A program made the translations under genes and the position numbers. From NCBI RefSeq assembly GCF_964340395.1, contig NC_135563.1, positions 7,997,655-8,061,654 on the forward strand: 64,000 nucleotides of DNA. The letters are read 5' to 3'. This document shows positions 36,901 through 43,119 of the stretch, piece by piece. Every line of letters starts with the position of its first letter. Position 1 is the stretch's first letter. This stretch comes from Glandiceps talaboti. Taxonomy: Eukaryota > Hemichordata > Enteropneusta > Spengelidae. The notes beneath the pieces were generated by a model. That model searched no databases, was not told where the DNA came from, and was given only the letters and a program-made list of their open reading frames with translations.

Positions 36901-39900
36901 TGAGGTGTTATAAATTATTCATTTGCTTGCTATGCTTTGTTGAGCTTTGTTTCTATCAATTCCTTGCAACCTGCCTACCTCGCTATGTTTAAGCTTTGTT
37001 TTATATATATATATCAATCCATGCTATAATCGATTGCAGCAACACATCTGTAATGGAAATTAGAACCCAAGAACAATCTAAATTTATGAACGAAGATTTT
37101 CAAAATTACCTCAAAAAGAATATTTACAGTGAGTTCAAATGATGATTTTATTACTAATAGCTTTGGAAAATTCACTTAGACTAATTATCATCTTTGTATT
37201 CAATACAGTTTTTTTTACTGTAGTTTTGTGTTTTATATCTGATAGTTTTGTTTTCATTGTTTCTGTATGTTGTTTTTGATCCTAGATAATGAATTTTTGA
37301 CATTATTTACCATGTCAAATAAAATATACTACATGTACGAATATATGCTATGCTATATGTATCTGCTATGCTATGCTATGACATGCTAGTGTAGTATAGT
37401 GTAGTGTAGTGTAGTGTAGTATGGTGTGGTGTGGCGTAGCATAGCAAAGCATACATGCTACGCTATGCCACACCACACCCCACCATGCCACACCACACCA
37501 CACTACACTACCACTACACTACACTACACTACTACTACACTACACTAAACTAGCTACACTACACTACACTACACTAAACTACACTACACTACACTACACC
37601 ATACCATACATGTACTATACAAAATGTACTACTATACTATTGTACATGTACATCATGTAATATTTTACTGTACTGTTCTGTACTGTACTAAACTGCACTA
37701 TACTATACTTGCAACCTGTCATTATAGTAGATTCATATCTATAAATATTAATAAACCTGAACAGTTCATGACACATAGTCCTTCCTACATGTACCTCCAT
37801 GCTGACACACACTGGTACACACACCTTTATCATTACTTCCTTGTCTAACCTTCTACATACATATACAGTACACTTTACAATCGTTTGTCTCTAACTCAAC
37901 AGAATGTAATGATAACATTAGATAATACAATGTATATGATAACATCTTCCAAATAGCATAGATTTCACATTATCCCTACCCGTCAATATCAAATTTGAAC
38001 ACAGATATTATCACACATGTACTGCCATGAGAAAATCTCCCCACCTATGATTGCACTGGTGATGACGTACCATTGTACCAATACAATAAACAGACAGACA
38101 CCTTGGTTTGTTTTGCCCAACATTATTAATCTCTAAGGTGCCAGTCACAGGTGTGTAAAAGTTCAAAGGTCAATCTTTTATAACAGGATTTGGTCTGACA
38201 GGTTTTAATGAGTGAAGGATATACACAGCATACATAGTGACAAAACATAAACATACCAGTACCATGCCCAGACTGGTGACTGAAAGGGCTGTACATTTTT
38301 AGGAAGGAACTACAGTTACTAATAAATAGAGCTTAAGTACAAATGTACTGGTAATGAATAAATGAAGTCATGTGAACAGAAATTCAAAAAATAATGATCT
38401 GAGAGACATGTGACAAATACAGAGTCTGTTTCTGAAATATTTAGACAGCCATGTTGTAATGATTTAAAACATTCTCCTTGGTATAAATAGATTTGGCATG
38501 ACGTCAGGGATCTTCAAACGAGTACCGGTACACCCATACAGTGCCCGATCTTGTTCAATCCTATCTGGACATGTCAAATACCAAATATTAAACTTCAACA
38601 GTTCGCTGCAGCTATTCTGATATTCATGGGTTTTCATAACATTGACAGAATTATACACAAGGTTATTACCACGATTTTACTTATTTTTCTTTAAATCAAA
38701 GAAAACTTTCATATTTATAAGTTTTCATTTTTTCACTGACAAAACAGGCTGGCTGTTTTCTTAGGAGAAATATTTCAATGACTTTTACGGAGATGTAAGA
38801 ATGTCATGCTCCACTTCATTTCAACTGAATGAGGGCTATCAACGACACTATTAAAGACAGTGAACAATTTAGTAAAGTACTGTTATACAATGTATTTACA
38901 GTATGGAGCCAATACTCTCCTGTTACATAAAATAAAACAATCAGGTTTCCGATAACCTGACTGATGCTAGTTTTAAGCCATGGATGATAAGGCAAAAAAG
39001 AAAGAAAAAGAATTGTTTCTGGTCATGACATTCGGTCTAAATTTGTGCAACGACACAATTTTTTTTTTAATTCTCAACAAACCTGTCTCTCAATCTACTA
39101 TTTATGGCAGTTACTATTCTTTTTATTTAGACGTACAATGTACATGTACTTTGTAGCAAGTGTGTATGTGGGGCAGATGTCATTTGCTTGTTCATTTAAT
39201 AATACATGTATCTCTGCGGTTGTCTTCACTCAGTGAAGTAGCAATTAATGTAGATTATGGGGGGGGGGGGGGGGGGGGGGGAGTGTATTTTTGTGTTTCC
39301 CCCTGGATCTGCAGACTGCATGGGCTAGACAAACACAAAACACACTACACAGAAGAAAAATTCTCTTTTTTGGGGCTATACATTTTTTAAACATTTGAAA
39401 CAAAAAGTTCAGAAATTCTTTGTCTTCTTGACCTTCATGTATGTCTGTTTTCTTTCCTCTGCCATGTCTGTACATACATGTACATGTATACTATCACAGA
39501 AGGGGTATTCTGACCGACATTTCATTTGTTTTTGGGTCAAAGCAATATTTTCTAAAAATGAAAACAATTAAAAAGGTAAAGTTAAAGAAAATTTTAAAAA
39601 TACAATCCCGACCTACTTACCCTATATCCTGAGGCCATGTTTTATTTCAGGAACACATAATTATTTTTTTCTTTTGCCTTTTGATACAGTTCTACAATAT
39701 ATATGAAGTACGTGTATACTAATATTGAGGACCCTGGCAACTGACAAGGGGAAGTCGGACAAAACTGGTACAGTTTCCCCGCACAACCTACATTTGTACA
39801 ATAATACTGTTTTGGCAACCTGGTGACTGGGAAACTCCACAGGTTAATCCTTTCTCCCAAAGTGGTATTATTTTTAAAACTACACATGTACTACATTGGG

Positions 39901-40969
39901 AGAAAGAGGATTATATTTTACCTGTACGTGTACTGGAATACTGCCCTTGGAAAAGACAAAATTTAACACAGTACATATATATAGTACATATACATGCATT
40001 TTGTGGAAATTACTGGAATACAGGTAAATACTGTACTATCATTCGTAAGGAGGAAATATAAAAAAAAAAATATTTCACGGTCATATGCTAGTACACTTCC
40101 TTATTCATGAGACTGACAAACCTGACGACAGTACTTACAATAACTGAATTATGCCAATATATACAGACAGTGACTCCCATCGCCACCTTCTTCATTATAA
40201 TTCCTATGATACATTCAAATCCCAGACTGTTTCTATTTTGCAGTCAGAATGAATCCTATTGAGTTCACGGCCAGTCTCTTAATTACTTCTGACTAACATC
40301 ATTTTTGTAGACTTCTCATTAAAGCTTTTATGAATAGCAGGAATTACATAATAAAACGTACAAACCACAAAGGTGTTTCTAAAGTTAGACTATTGGCTTT
40401 GTTATATAAAAACGTTCGTGAGACTGCACTATTTATATCACAACGACACACGCTGCCTTTTATTTCTTCATAATGTTTATCAAGTATTTTTTTATAATGA
40501 GTCATTTTACAGAAAAAATATGTAGCTTTTTGTTTGTTAGTGTTCACAAACTTCGCATACTCCTCAAGTACATAACACACCTACCTGAAACACTGACATA
40601 CAGCAAAACAAATATCTCTTTACTTCGAAGAGTTTGACTGCTGTATTTACATATATTTCAAAACTCACACTCATGTGATATTAAAATTAGAATTACGTGA
40701 AATAAAGTGTGTACTTACTTCACTCTGCCACCACAGTGTTCACAATTGTCCCCAGCCCAGCCTGGTTCACATTCACATAAATTATCAATACACTCCCCTT
40801 CATAGCAGTCCCAATCCCCTACACACTCCTCGGAATACACAATATTTACAATAGTAAACAACACAACTAAAACTGCTAATATTTTGGTCCAATTTATCCA
40901 ATTTCTTGGTGTAATCCTCCGTAAAGTGTGATCAGATCTCAAGAAATGTAAGTTCGTCATGTCCGCCAT
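10387..40969 (-). CDS. ATRN: Attractin homologue, complete coding gene in 24 exons
   Basis: Single-pass type I membrane protein of the attractin family. In vertebrates attractin works in melanocortin/agouti signalling, myelination and E3-ligase (Mahogunin) dependent receptor control; a similar role here is inference. Joining the exons listed below gives 3741 nt with no frame break. Domains by residue: hydrophobic segment about 29-46, EGF about 49-77, CUB about 79-194, EGF-type modules about 195-255, six kelch repeats about 262-580, PSI-type modules about 583-820, laminin-type EGF about 823-917, membrane-proximal region 918-1029, transmembrane helix about 1030-1057, cytoplasmic tail 1058-1246 with MASRPFA at 1079-1085 and a conserved EPCTGDKAAVLNLIIRLP block. 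Vertebrate attractin is about 1430 residues; the difference is largely the missing C-type lectin domain. MEGF8 shares MASRPFA but is far longer and differently arranged. The start is the first ATG before the hydrophobic segment and matches the start of the paralogue at 44656. Confidence 0.95.
11033..11263. repeat. Foldback element with triplicated right half
   Basis: A left arm (GTAAGATATGCCATGATGTC) is followed by three tandem copies of about 62 bp ending GGTGTACCTTACAGACT, each containing GAGGGCGCCCTG. The ends are inverted copies, as in the related elements at 23327 and 24661. It lies in attractin intron 23. Confidence 0.75.
11513..11750. repeat. 18-bp minisatellite in intron 23
   Basis: About 12-13 copies of ACAATTGACCTCTGGGT with one or two changes each. 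The 18-bp period keeps reading frames open and gives false ORFs (RSIVPRGQLY type). Confidence 0.92.
11804..11911 (-). CDS. ATRN: Attractin exon 23: MASRPFA cytoplasmic motif
   Basis: Residues 1071-1106, phase 0 at both ends. Acceptor GTCGACAG, donor GTAAGA. It encodes ARVVEMKQMASRPFAVMRLH. The MASRPFA heptapeptide is shared by ATRN, ATRNL1 and MEGF8 and is linked to Mahogunin-type E3 ligase function. The frame stays open past the donor into intron 23. Confidence 0.96.
12305..12448 (-). CDS. ATRN: Attractin exon 22: transmembrane helix
   Basis: Residues 1023-1070, 144 nt, phase 0 at both ends. Acceptor CCTCTAG, donor GTGGGT. It encodes VDLLLFFVTFFTCFLGLLII then AGIVWKVKQRYDGYRRRQ, a single transmembrane helix with a basic stop-transfer. 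Human has MDLVQFFVTFFSCFLSLLLV and VWKIKQ at the same place. Confidence 0.96.
12655..12950. repeat. 40-bp minisatellite in intron 21
   Basis: About seven copies of a unit with GACTGGCTCCCAGTTCTACA and GGGTTGTGTGATTCTAGG, some with an additional AAAAATTG spacer. Confidence 0.9.
13148..13555. mobile_element. TTAA-flanked foldback MITE in intron 21
   Basis: The ends are inverted copies: TTAAAGGTGATTCAAAATGC at the left and its complement GCATTTTGAATCACCTTTAA at the right, extended by TCACA. TTAA at both edges fits a TTAA target-site duplication. 408 bp, no coding capacity. Confidence 0.75.
13657..13808 (-). CDS. ATRN: Attractin exon 21: membrane-proximal region, second part
   Basis: Residues 972-1022. 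Acceptor CTTGCAG, donor GTAAGT, leaves in phase 0. It encodes NFNPSQNFTFYAYINNFTTP; the human equivalent is FDFRNHPNITFFVYVSNFTW. N-glycosylation sequons NFT are visible, as expected for an extracellular segment. Confidence 0.93.
14638..15012. repeat. Minisatellite seeded on the exon 20 donor
   Basis: Units of about 33-38 bp (CTGATGTATAACTCACTAAC plus TCTATACACTTA) run up to the real donor of exon 20. At the far end, 14638-14687 is a near copy of the last ~30 bp of exon 20 (GTATAGGTAATTTTCAGTAG). Confidence 0.85.
15014..15178 (-). CDS. ATRN: Attractin exon 20: membrane-proximal beta-rich region
   Basis: Residues 917-972. Acceptor TTTGTAG, donor GTAAGT, phase 1. It encodes YELLMNYRYLFNLSKSEDEL then VTAINFKCHIDGSSRDVEF; human has YTLLIDYQFTFSLSQEDDRY and TAINFVATPDEQNRDLDMF. 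Its last bases and donor seed the minisatellite on its downstream side. Confidence 0.94.
15687..15739 (-). CDS. ATRN: Attractin exon 19: short linker exon
   Basis: Residues 899-917, a 53-nt exon. Acceptor TTTGTAG, donor GTAAGT, enters in phase 2 and leaves in phase 1. It encodes CDETRKYYGDPTNGTCYY, equal to human CEVENRYQGNPLRGTCYY. It is found only by following phase and homology, as it is too short to stand out as an open frame. Confidence 0.92.
15940..16100. repeat. GAGGGCGCCCTC-associated tandem repeat in intron 18
   Basis: Three to four units of TTTCAGAAATTACAAGAGGG followed by GGCGCCCTC variants. Open frames across it are not supported by homology. Confidence 0.75.
16371..16530 (-). 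CDS. ATRN: Attractin exon 18: laminin-type EGF modules
   Basis: Residues 846-899. Acceptor TGTACAG, donor GTGACT, leaves in phase 2. It encodes GEQCEECSASYYGDPRNGGN then CTKCFCNGNADICDNKSGEC and CTTKGMTGNECER; the human order is GFYGDPTNGGKCQPCKCNGH and CFCTTKGVKGDECQLCE. Confidence 0.95.
17300..17519. repeat. Compound microsatellite (CAGA)n-(CATA)n-(CA)n beside exon 17
   Basis: CAGA tract 17300-17368, CATA tract 17369-17430, CA tract 17469-17518. On the transcribed strand the (TG)n starts about ten bases after the exon 17 donor. Confidence 0.96.
17530..17601 (-). CDS. ATRN: Attractin exon 17: laminin-type EGF, first half
   Basis: Residues 822-846. Acceptor TTGATAG, donor GTGAGG, phase 1. 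It encodes ACQCNGHSYCINETICEDCQ (human ACQCNGHSKCINQSICEKCE). A long TG/CA repeat starts about ten bases downstream of the donor. Confidence 0.94.
17734..18272. repeat. 67-bp minisatellite, 8 copies, in intron 16
   Basis: The unit begins GTTGATAGCAGTAATCAATA and ends CTGACTGGACTTTTACTTTA; starts at about 17734, 17802, 17869, 17936, 18003, 18072, 18139 and 18206. Copies differ at only a few positions, so the expansion looks recent. Confidence 0.95.
18293..18466 (-). CDS. ATRN: Attractin exon 16: fifth PSI-type module
   Basis: Residues 764-822. Acceptor TTGTAG, donor GTATTT, phase 1. It encodes CDECHDNPSCGWCDDGSNTG then LGTCMEGSYSQPEQ and WYFIECP; human has CSHCLEQPGCGWCTDPSNTG, CIEGSYKGP and WSFIHCP. 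Confidence 0.94.
18540..19150. repeat. Degenerate tandem array in intron 15
   Basis: About ten diverged units with AAGTCAATATGTGATTTAT and ACCTGTACAAATGA, spacing 40-65 bp. It is older than the 67-bp array next to it, judging by divergence. Confidence 0.8.
19192..19371 (-). CDS. ATRN: Attractin exon 15: PSI module following the lectin position
   Basis: Residues 704-764. Acceptor AAACAG, donor GTAAGT, phase 1. It encodes CGSCTDNNCMWCGSTQRCVD and SFPYGQCMGWYTSRDRCPG, nearly identical to human CMWCSNMKQCVDSNAYVASF and PFGQCMEWYTMSTCPP. In human this segment lies just after the C-type lectin domain. Confidence 0.95.
19515..19838. repeat. (CAGA)n repeats filling intron 14
   Basis: Several CAGA tracts (19518-19540, 19630-19680, 19783-19838) with variant spacers fill most of the 481-bp intron at the place where vertebrate attractin has its lectin exons. 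No lectin coding remnant is visible. Confidence 0.93.
19853..19970 (-). CDS. ATRN: Attractin exon 14: third PSI-type module, before the missing lectin domain
   Basis: Residues 665-704. Acceptor GTTTCAG. It encodes PCSKFYTCSSCALQPECYWS, equivalent to human [20 protein letters not shown]. The donor is read as GCAT|GTAGGT because only this gives phase 1, as exon 15 requires; an alternative GTGTAT five bases on is out of phase. A CTGT repeat begins within about 15 bp of the donor. Confidence 0.87.
20294..20403 (-). CDS. ATRN: Attractin exon 13: second PSI-type module
   Basis: Residues 628-664. Acceptor GTCAACAG, donor GTAAGT, leaves in phase 0. It encodes KCDTMNTCNDCELTYGCTWS, with the CxxCxxC...CxW spacing of PSI modules (human [20 protein letters not shown]). 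Confidence 0.92.
21134..21271 (-). CDS. ATRN: Attractin exon 12: first PSI-type module
   Basis: Residues 582-628. Acceptor CTCCTAG, donor GTAAAT, phase 1 on both sides. It encodes NCSAFDQEDPCLAGSSGISC then TWISSEGRCDNV, matching the human CDAHRSEAACLAAGPGIRCVW segment directly after the kelch propeller. Confidence 0.92.
21777..21929 (-). CDS. ATRN: Attractin exon 11: kelch repeat 6
   Basis: Residues 531-582. Acceptor TTCAACAG, donor GTAAGA, phase 1. It encodes CETWSFVPL and RYGHRAVSYDGKMYVISGYN followed by NVMVTDIPVYTP. This closes the propeller (human RFGHSAVLHNSTMYVFGGFN and LLSDILVFT). Confidence 0.94.
22566..22723 (-). CDS. ATRN: Attractin exon 10: kelch repeat 5
   Basis: Residues 478-531. 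Acceptor AATATAG, donor GTAAGT, leaves in phase 1. It encodes YLHSSVMIDGMMYTFGGNPH then NDT and CFSSNLLAYDT; human has YLHTAVIVSGTMLVFGGNTHNDT and KCFSSDFMAYDI. Confidence 0.94.
22952..23112. repeat. Foldback repeat with nested hairpin in intron 9
   Basis: Outer arms CACGAGTGCAAGTATGGCAT and GTACACAGGCACTCGTGC are inverted; an inner hairpin AGTTTCACAAGC / GCAAGTGAAACT surrounds GTA. A related copy lies at about 31760-31900 on the other strand. Confidence 0.6.
23327..23424. mobile_element. Short foldback element, AGACTGTAAG ends (copy 1)
   Basis: Starts AGACTGTAAGATACGTCATG and ends GTACCTTACAGACT, with TGCCCTCAC facing GTGAGGGCGCC inside. About 98 bp, able to fold back over most of its length. 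No coding capacity. Confidence 0.65.
23483..23663 (-). CDS. ATRN: Attractin exon 9: kelch repeat 4
   Basis: Residues 418-478. Acceptor TTTCAG, donor GTAAAG, leaves in phase 2. It encodes GGYGHSSVYDENYGLIYVYG and SDELYTYDPVLQHW; the human counterpart is GGYGHSSVYDHRTRALYVHG and LADDLYRYDVDTQMW. Confidence 0.94.
23900..24376. repeat. 56-bp minisatellite of exon 8 3' end and donor
   Basis: About nine units (including the true exon end) of ACATACCTGTATCAAACTCC followed by TGTACTATGTTAGTACAGCC. The first half is the complement of the exon 8 end and donor, GGAGTTTGATACAG|GTATGT. Unit starts are near 23906, 23964, 24019, 24076, 24132, 24189, 24245, 24318 and 24374. Confidence 0.92.
24376..24607 (-). 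CDS. ATRN: Attractin exon 8: kelch repeats 2-3
   Basis: Residues 341-418. Acceptor TTTTCAG, donor GTATGT, leaves in phase 1. It encodes RLIMYGGTVTTNKNKVVNEL, then a DGHTAHMVYKTMIVIFGYSP blade and NVVQEFDT (human NVQEYDLDKNTW). The last ~24 bp and the donor are copied about eight times in the following intron (see the array at 23900-24390). Confidence 0.93.
24661..24768. mobile_element. Short foldback element, AGGCTGTAAG ends (copy 2)
   Basis: AGGCTGTAAGATACATTTG at the left and TTGGTATCTTACAGACTAG at the right are inverted; GCCCTATCAGGC lies inside. Same family as 23327 and 11033. Confidence 0.6.
25043..25414. mobile_element. TTAA-flanked MITE, GGCACAAGC ends (copy 1)
   Basis: Left end TTAAAGGGGCACAAGCTGAG; right end CTCAGCTTGTGCCACTTTAA. 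The inverted ends span about 24 bp including TTTAT/AAACTC. 372 bp in intron 7, no ORF. Confidence 0.8.
26064..26157 (-). CDS. ATRN: Attractin exon 7: kelch repeat 2, first part
   Basis: Residues 309-340. Acceptor CTTTTAG, donor GTAAGT, leaves in phase 0. It encodes YDIESGTEVPVVPKSSINPD then PRYGHSLVLDR, matching the RYGHSLALYKD segment of human attractin. Confidence 0.92.
26955..27117 (-). CDS. ATRN: Attractin exon 6: kelch repeat 1
   Basis: Residues 255-309. Acceptor CATATAG, donor GTGCGT, enters in phase 1 and leaves in phase 2. It encodes GRASHATVLQDSVVWIVGGY, the first kelch blade (human PRASHKAVVNGNIMWVVGGY). The first ~50 bp plus the acceptor are repeated twice upstream at 81-bp steps, all in frame, so the true acceptor is chosen only because it gives the shortest family-like protein. 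Confidence 0.9.
27085..27300. repeat. 81-bp tandem triplication of exon 6 start and acceptor
   Basis: CATGACC recurs at 27112, 27193 and 27274, exactly 81 bp apart, within units that contain GTTGGTGGAACTTCACACCC and the polypyrimidine/acceptor region. The first unit overlaps exon 6; the other two lie in intron 5. Confidence 0.93.
27694..27875 (-). CDS. ATRN: Attractin exon 5: EGF pair after CUB
   Basis: Residues 194-255. Acceptor TTTCAG, donor GTGAGT, exits in phase 1. Two cysteine-rich EGF-type modules are visible: CPLDCSDNGICLN...CDCDPEWTGEGC and CLSESDCGNHGNC...CQCTDDYKG. They correspond to the human NNCSGRGEC and NCGFPHRGIC modules that link CUB to the kelch propeller. Confidence 0.94.
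28091..28453. mobile_element. TTAA-flanked MITE, GGCACAAGC ends (copy 2)
   Basis: Same ends and the same internal order as copy 1 (for example TACTTACTGATGTATACTTA and ACATTATACTAGAAT), about 80 percent alike by eye. It lies in intron 4, in the same orientation. Confidence 0.8.
28767..28895 (-). CDS. ATRN: Attractin exon 4: end of CUB
   Basis: Residues 151-194. Acceptor TTGCAG, donor GTAAGC, phase 2. It encodes VTTSSGYAYLHFYSDAEYAM followed by SGFNISY, the closing CUB strands; the human equivalent is ATSGYALLHFFSDAAYNLTG. The reading frame joins both neighbours without loss. Confidence 0.93.
29742..29855 (-). CDS. ATRN: Attractin exon 3: central CUB
   Basis: Residues 113-151. Acceptor TTTCAG, donor GTAAGT, phase 2. 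It encodes LKFEHFETECAWDYLYIYDG, the CUB core with the acidic residues typical of the calcium site (E, D and D in ETECAWDYLYIYDGD). It aligns directly to the human FATECSWDHLYVYDGDS segment. Confidence 0.94.
31186..31228. repeat. (TAA)n microsatellite
   Basis: About 14 units of AAT/TAA in intron 2. Confidence 0.95.
31760..31900. repeat. Second copy of the nested-hairpin foldback repeat (intron 2 edge of intron 1 side)
   Basis: Shares CACTCGTGCATCATGGTG and TTTACTACGCTGGTGAAAGT with the 22952 copy. It lies just below exon 2, in intron 2, together with a shared ACTAGTGGTATTTGCACT segment at about 31644. Confidence 0.5.
31931..32017 (-). CDS. ATRN: Attractin exon 2: start of CUB domain
   Basis: Residues 84-113. 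Acceptor TTACAG, donor GTAAGT, phase 2 at both ends. It encodes LDTPTGYIADGPSEYKKSHS followed by CTWLIES, which aligns with the first strands and first cysteine of the human attractin CUB domain. Human has a large first intron too; here it is about 8.7 kb. Confidence 0.93.
33698..33920. repeat. Long (CA)n microsatellite in intron 1
   Basis: CA dinucleotide tract with CG, CT and CCC interruptions over more than 200 bp. It yields false Cys-Val and His-Thr open frames. Confidence 0.96.
34575..35270. repeat. Two tandem copies of a 350-bp composite segment
   Basis: Copy 1 (34575-34918) and copy 2 (34919-35270) share GGCTATATCTCAAGAATGC, ACCAAAGCGCAC and GCTTTTAGTTTTAATAAG, and each ends in the first ~55 bp of the GGCC MITE (GTTTCTGGTCAGGAAATG). 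Preceded by a CTGT tract. A related segment is at about 620-900. Confidence 0.75.
35210..35552. mobile_element. GGCC-ended MITE, copy 1
   Basis: Starts GGCCACTAAAAAGGAAAAAA then TTGTTTCTTGTCAGG and ends CTGACCAGAAACAATTTTTT then TTGGCC, an inverted repeat of about 30 bp. Internal landmarks GTGTGTATGTGGGGCAG and ATCTGCAGACTG are shared with the other copies. No ORF. Confidence 0.85.
35838..36280. mobile_element. Foldback element with triplicated right arm
   Basis: Left arm ATGATGTAGGCTTGGTGTTT then CACTCAT; right arm in three tandem ~56-bp copies of TGTATGAGTGAAACACCAAG then CCTACATCATTTT. The arms are inverted relative to each other. Confidence 0.6.
37380..37605. repeat. Inverted pentanucleotide tract (TGTAG)n / (CTACA)n
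   Basis: GTGTAGTGTAGTGTAGTGTA then GGTGTGGTGTGGCGTAGCAT on one side mirrors GCTACGCTATGCCACACCAC then (ACACT)n on the other, around a centre near 37450. The stretch can fold into an imperfect hairpin. Confidence 0.8.
38991..39376. mobile_element. GGCC-family MITE, copy 2, with decayed right end and poly-G
   Basis: Left end GGCAAAAAAGAAAGAAAAAG then AATTGTTTCTGGTCA; shares GTGTGTATGTGGGGCAG and GGATCTGCAGACTGCATG with its relatives. The right end is degraded (CTTTTTTGGGGC). A run of about 22 G lies inside at 39260. Confidence 0.7.
40719..40969 (-). CDS. ATRN: Attractin exon 1: start, hydrophobic segment, first EGF
   Basis: Residues 1-84. ATG at 40969-40967 in context GAC-ATG-G. A hydrophobic stretch (ILAVLVVLFTIVNIVYS) serves as signal peptide or signal anchor. 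It is followed by an EGF module with six cysteines that ends in the family hallmark HCGGRVK, which is HCGGRFR in human attractin. The donor is GTAAGT with phase 2. A second ATG lies three codons downstream, but the first matches the paralogue. Confidence 0.93.
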
Positions 40970-40976
40970 GTCTGCT

Positions 40977-41097
40977 TTATCTCTGCTTTGAGGTTATCAG
41001 CTGTCCAATCTCATGCTCCACCAATAGAGGTCTCCGTAAAATACCATTATCGTCCAGTTCATGTACACCTTTTGTTTTGATGCTACGACCTTGAGAA
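40977..41097 (-). other. Candidate 5' untranslated exon sequence upstream of the attractin start
   Basis: Composition shifts sharply from AT-rich intron-like DNA to mixed sequence at about 41097, where the minus strand shows candidate acceptors (TTCTCAAG, CGTAG). One frame is open to a TAA six bases before the attractin ATG, and another holds a 21-codon upstream ORF (MNWTIMVFYG...) ending about 35 bases before the main ATG. It is likely 5'UTR; coding function is unproven. Confidence 0.35.
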
Positions 41098-43119
41098 GTT
41101 AATAAAATTAAAATAATATTAAAATTCACAATCCTCTCCAAAAAAAAAAATTCCTTCAATAAAACAAATTTAATAAAAGATAATTTCCTGATTGCAAGTC
41201 ACACCAAAAAAAAAAAAAAAAAATATCAAAGAATAAAAACATAAAACATTAACTTAAGTTATGAGGAAGTTTTAACATTTTTTTTCTTACAGGTACTAAA
41301 AACATACTCAAAATCTAAAATGTCCGAATCTTGACTAATTTTTAAATGAACTAATTTCATCATTCCAAATCTATTAATAATTTTTTGACAATATGAATTC
41401 ATAATCATAGAACGTAATGTGTGGAAATGTGCTCATGAGGAATCAACCATGAATGGTACAAAAGTTTCATGGAAAAAGTGAAAATAACAGTAAAAAATGT
41501 GACTGGCCATCTCTGAAAGGAGGTGTATCAGTGCAATATACTTAGTATTGATTATTAGTTGTACATGACATCAACAGAATTCAATCTATCATTCTATGGT
41601 TAATATTTAATCTAAGTTACATATAACTGTAATCCATTGATAGAGCTATGTCACCATGATTAGTATATACCAAAGTAGCATACAACATACATGTCACAGA
41701 CCCTCTAATAAAGTAGTCTGTCAGGTACACTATGACGGCACGCCCTCAAACACCGGTCAACCGACTGGTGAAAGACAGAGCAACACAATATATCTTATGT
41801 ACAGTCTATCTATAAAGGTATTCAGACTGTGTAACATTGGACTGTAAATTAATATATATATCAATTTGTGTCATTCTGTCCTCACTGGTCTGTTGCTGAT
41901 GTCACAGGACAGCACAACACCCAAACATGTCTGACTAAAAATATCATTTGTTGTGACAGTACATATAGCTTAGACTGAACGATTTGTGTCATTGTTGGCA
42001 CGCCTGGTAAACTGAAATGCTTACAAGTATGTACACAACGATGGGGGGGGGGGGGCAACAGGCTGGGGGCCATGGGCCTGCTCCTCTTGTACATACATGT
42101 AGCTACCACCGAACTAGATCTGAGCATGGAAATATAATGGCTGATACTTCCATGATCTAAGGTATGTGGTACATGTCAGTTTGGTGTCCTGTACCCCATA
42201 ATCATTTGCCAAGCCATTGCAAAAATCTAACATTCTTGGGGGTGGGGTGGGGGGTGGGGTGTTCAAATTTTTGCATCACTATTTTATCATAGTGTATACT
42301 TTCATGAACCTGAGCCTGTACATGTACATGTATAACCACATAAAATATCATAATTTCTGTGTTTGGGATGTGATTTCTATTTTCACTTTAAAATAGTTGG
42401 ATTTTGCACATATTAATAGTATTTGTTATTTGAAGAAAGTTTAAGTTCAAAGGTCACGTTGATCATCATCATCATATGACTTTGCTAGAGGCAGTAAGTA
42501 CTTAAAATCTACCCAAATTCCTTAGTCATCCCCTCCACCTCCCCACAGAGGAGACAGTAGTAGACTGTATGTCAGCTTCTAATGCCTGATTTCCTGGAGG
42601 GTCTATGGTCAACTCTAGCAAAAACACAGATCATCATCATTAGTATTGTCATTGCCAATACCACCACCACCATCACCAAATCATGGATGTATTTGGTGAG
42701 ATCAAATTCAACACAACACACAGTTGTCATCACCACTATTATTGTGACCGGTCTTTGTTGACACCATCATTATATAATCACTTTACCGTGGTCTGTGTCG
42801 AACTGTTGTTACACATCAGATCAGACTTCAGTACATATTCCCTCTACCATATTCACACAGAGTGACTGTACGTACATCATGTACATGTACCTCTGGTTTT
42901 AAACTCACCTTTACCACTGATGTGTTATGTACAACAACCATATAATACACCAGCAAAAGAGAGAGAGAGCACTCACACTCACGCCAAATATAACCACGAT
43001 CACACAGTCAGTTACAGTCGCACTATATTGATTACGAACCATTGCCAGATATGGCACAGATGGTACCACTGTGTATCACCCCAGGAAATGTTTCCTGGAA
43101 TATTTATAACCTATAAATA

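Larger units (their letters stand above)
32018..40718 (-). other. Attractin intron 1 (8.7 kb)
   Basis: This lies between the phase-2 donor of exon 1 and the acceptor of exon 2. No coding exon was recognised. It contains a long CA tract (about 33698-33920), two copies of a GGCC-ended MITE plus a truncated one, a duplicated 350-bp segment at 34575-35270, an inverted repeat pair with triplicated arm (35838-36280), and a pentanucleotide inverted tract at about 37380-37605. Confidence 0.85.

Noticed and set aside
10387-40969. MEGF8 as the identity of the main gene
   Set aside because: MEGF8 shares MASRPFA and kelch/PSI modules but is about twice as long. The single CUB, single propeller, TM region and the EPCTGDKAAVLNL tail match attractin.
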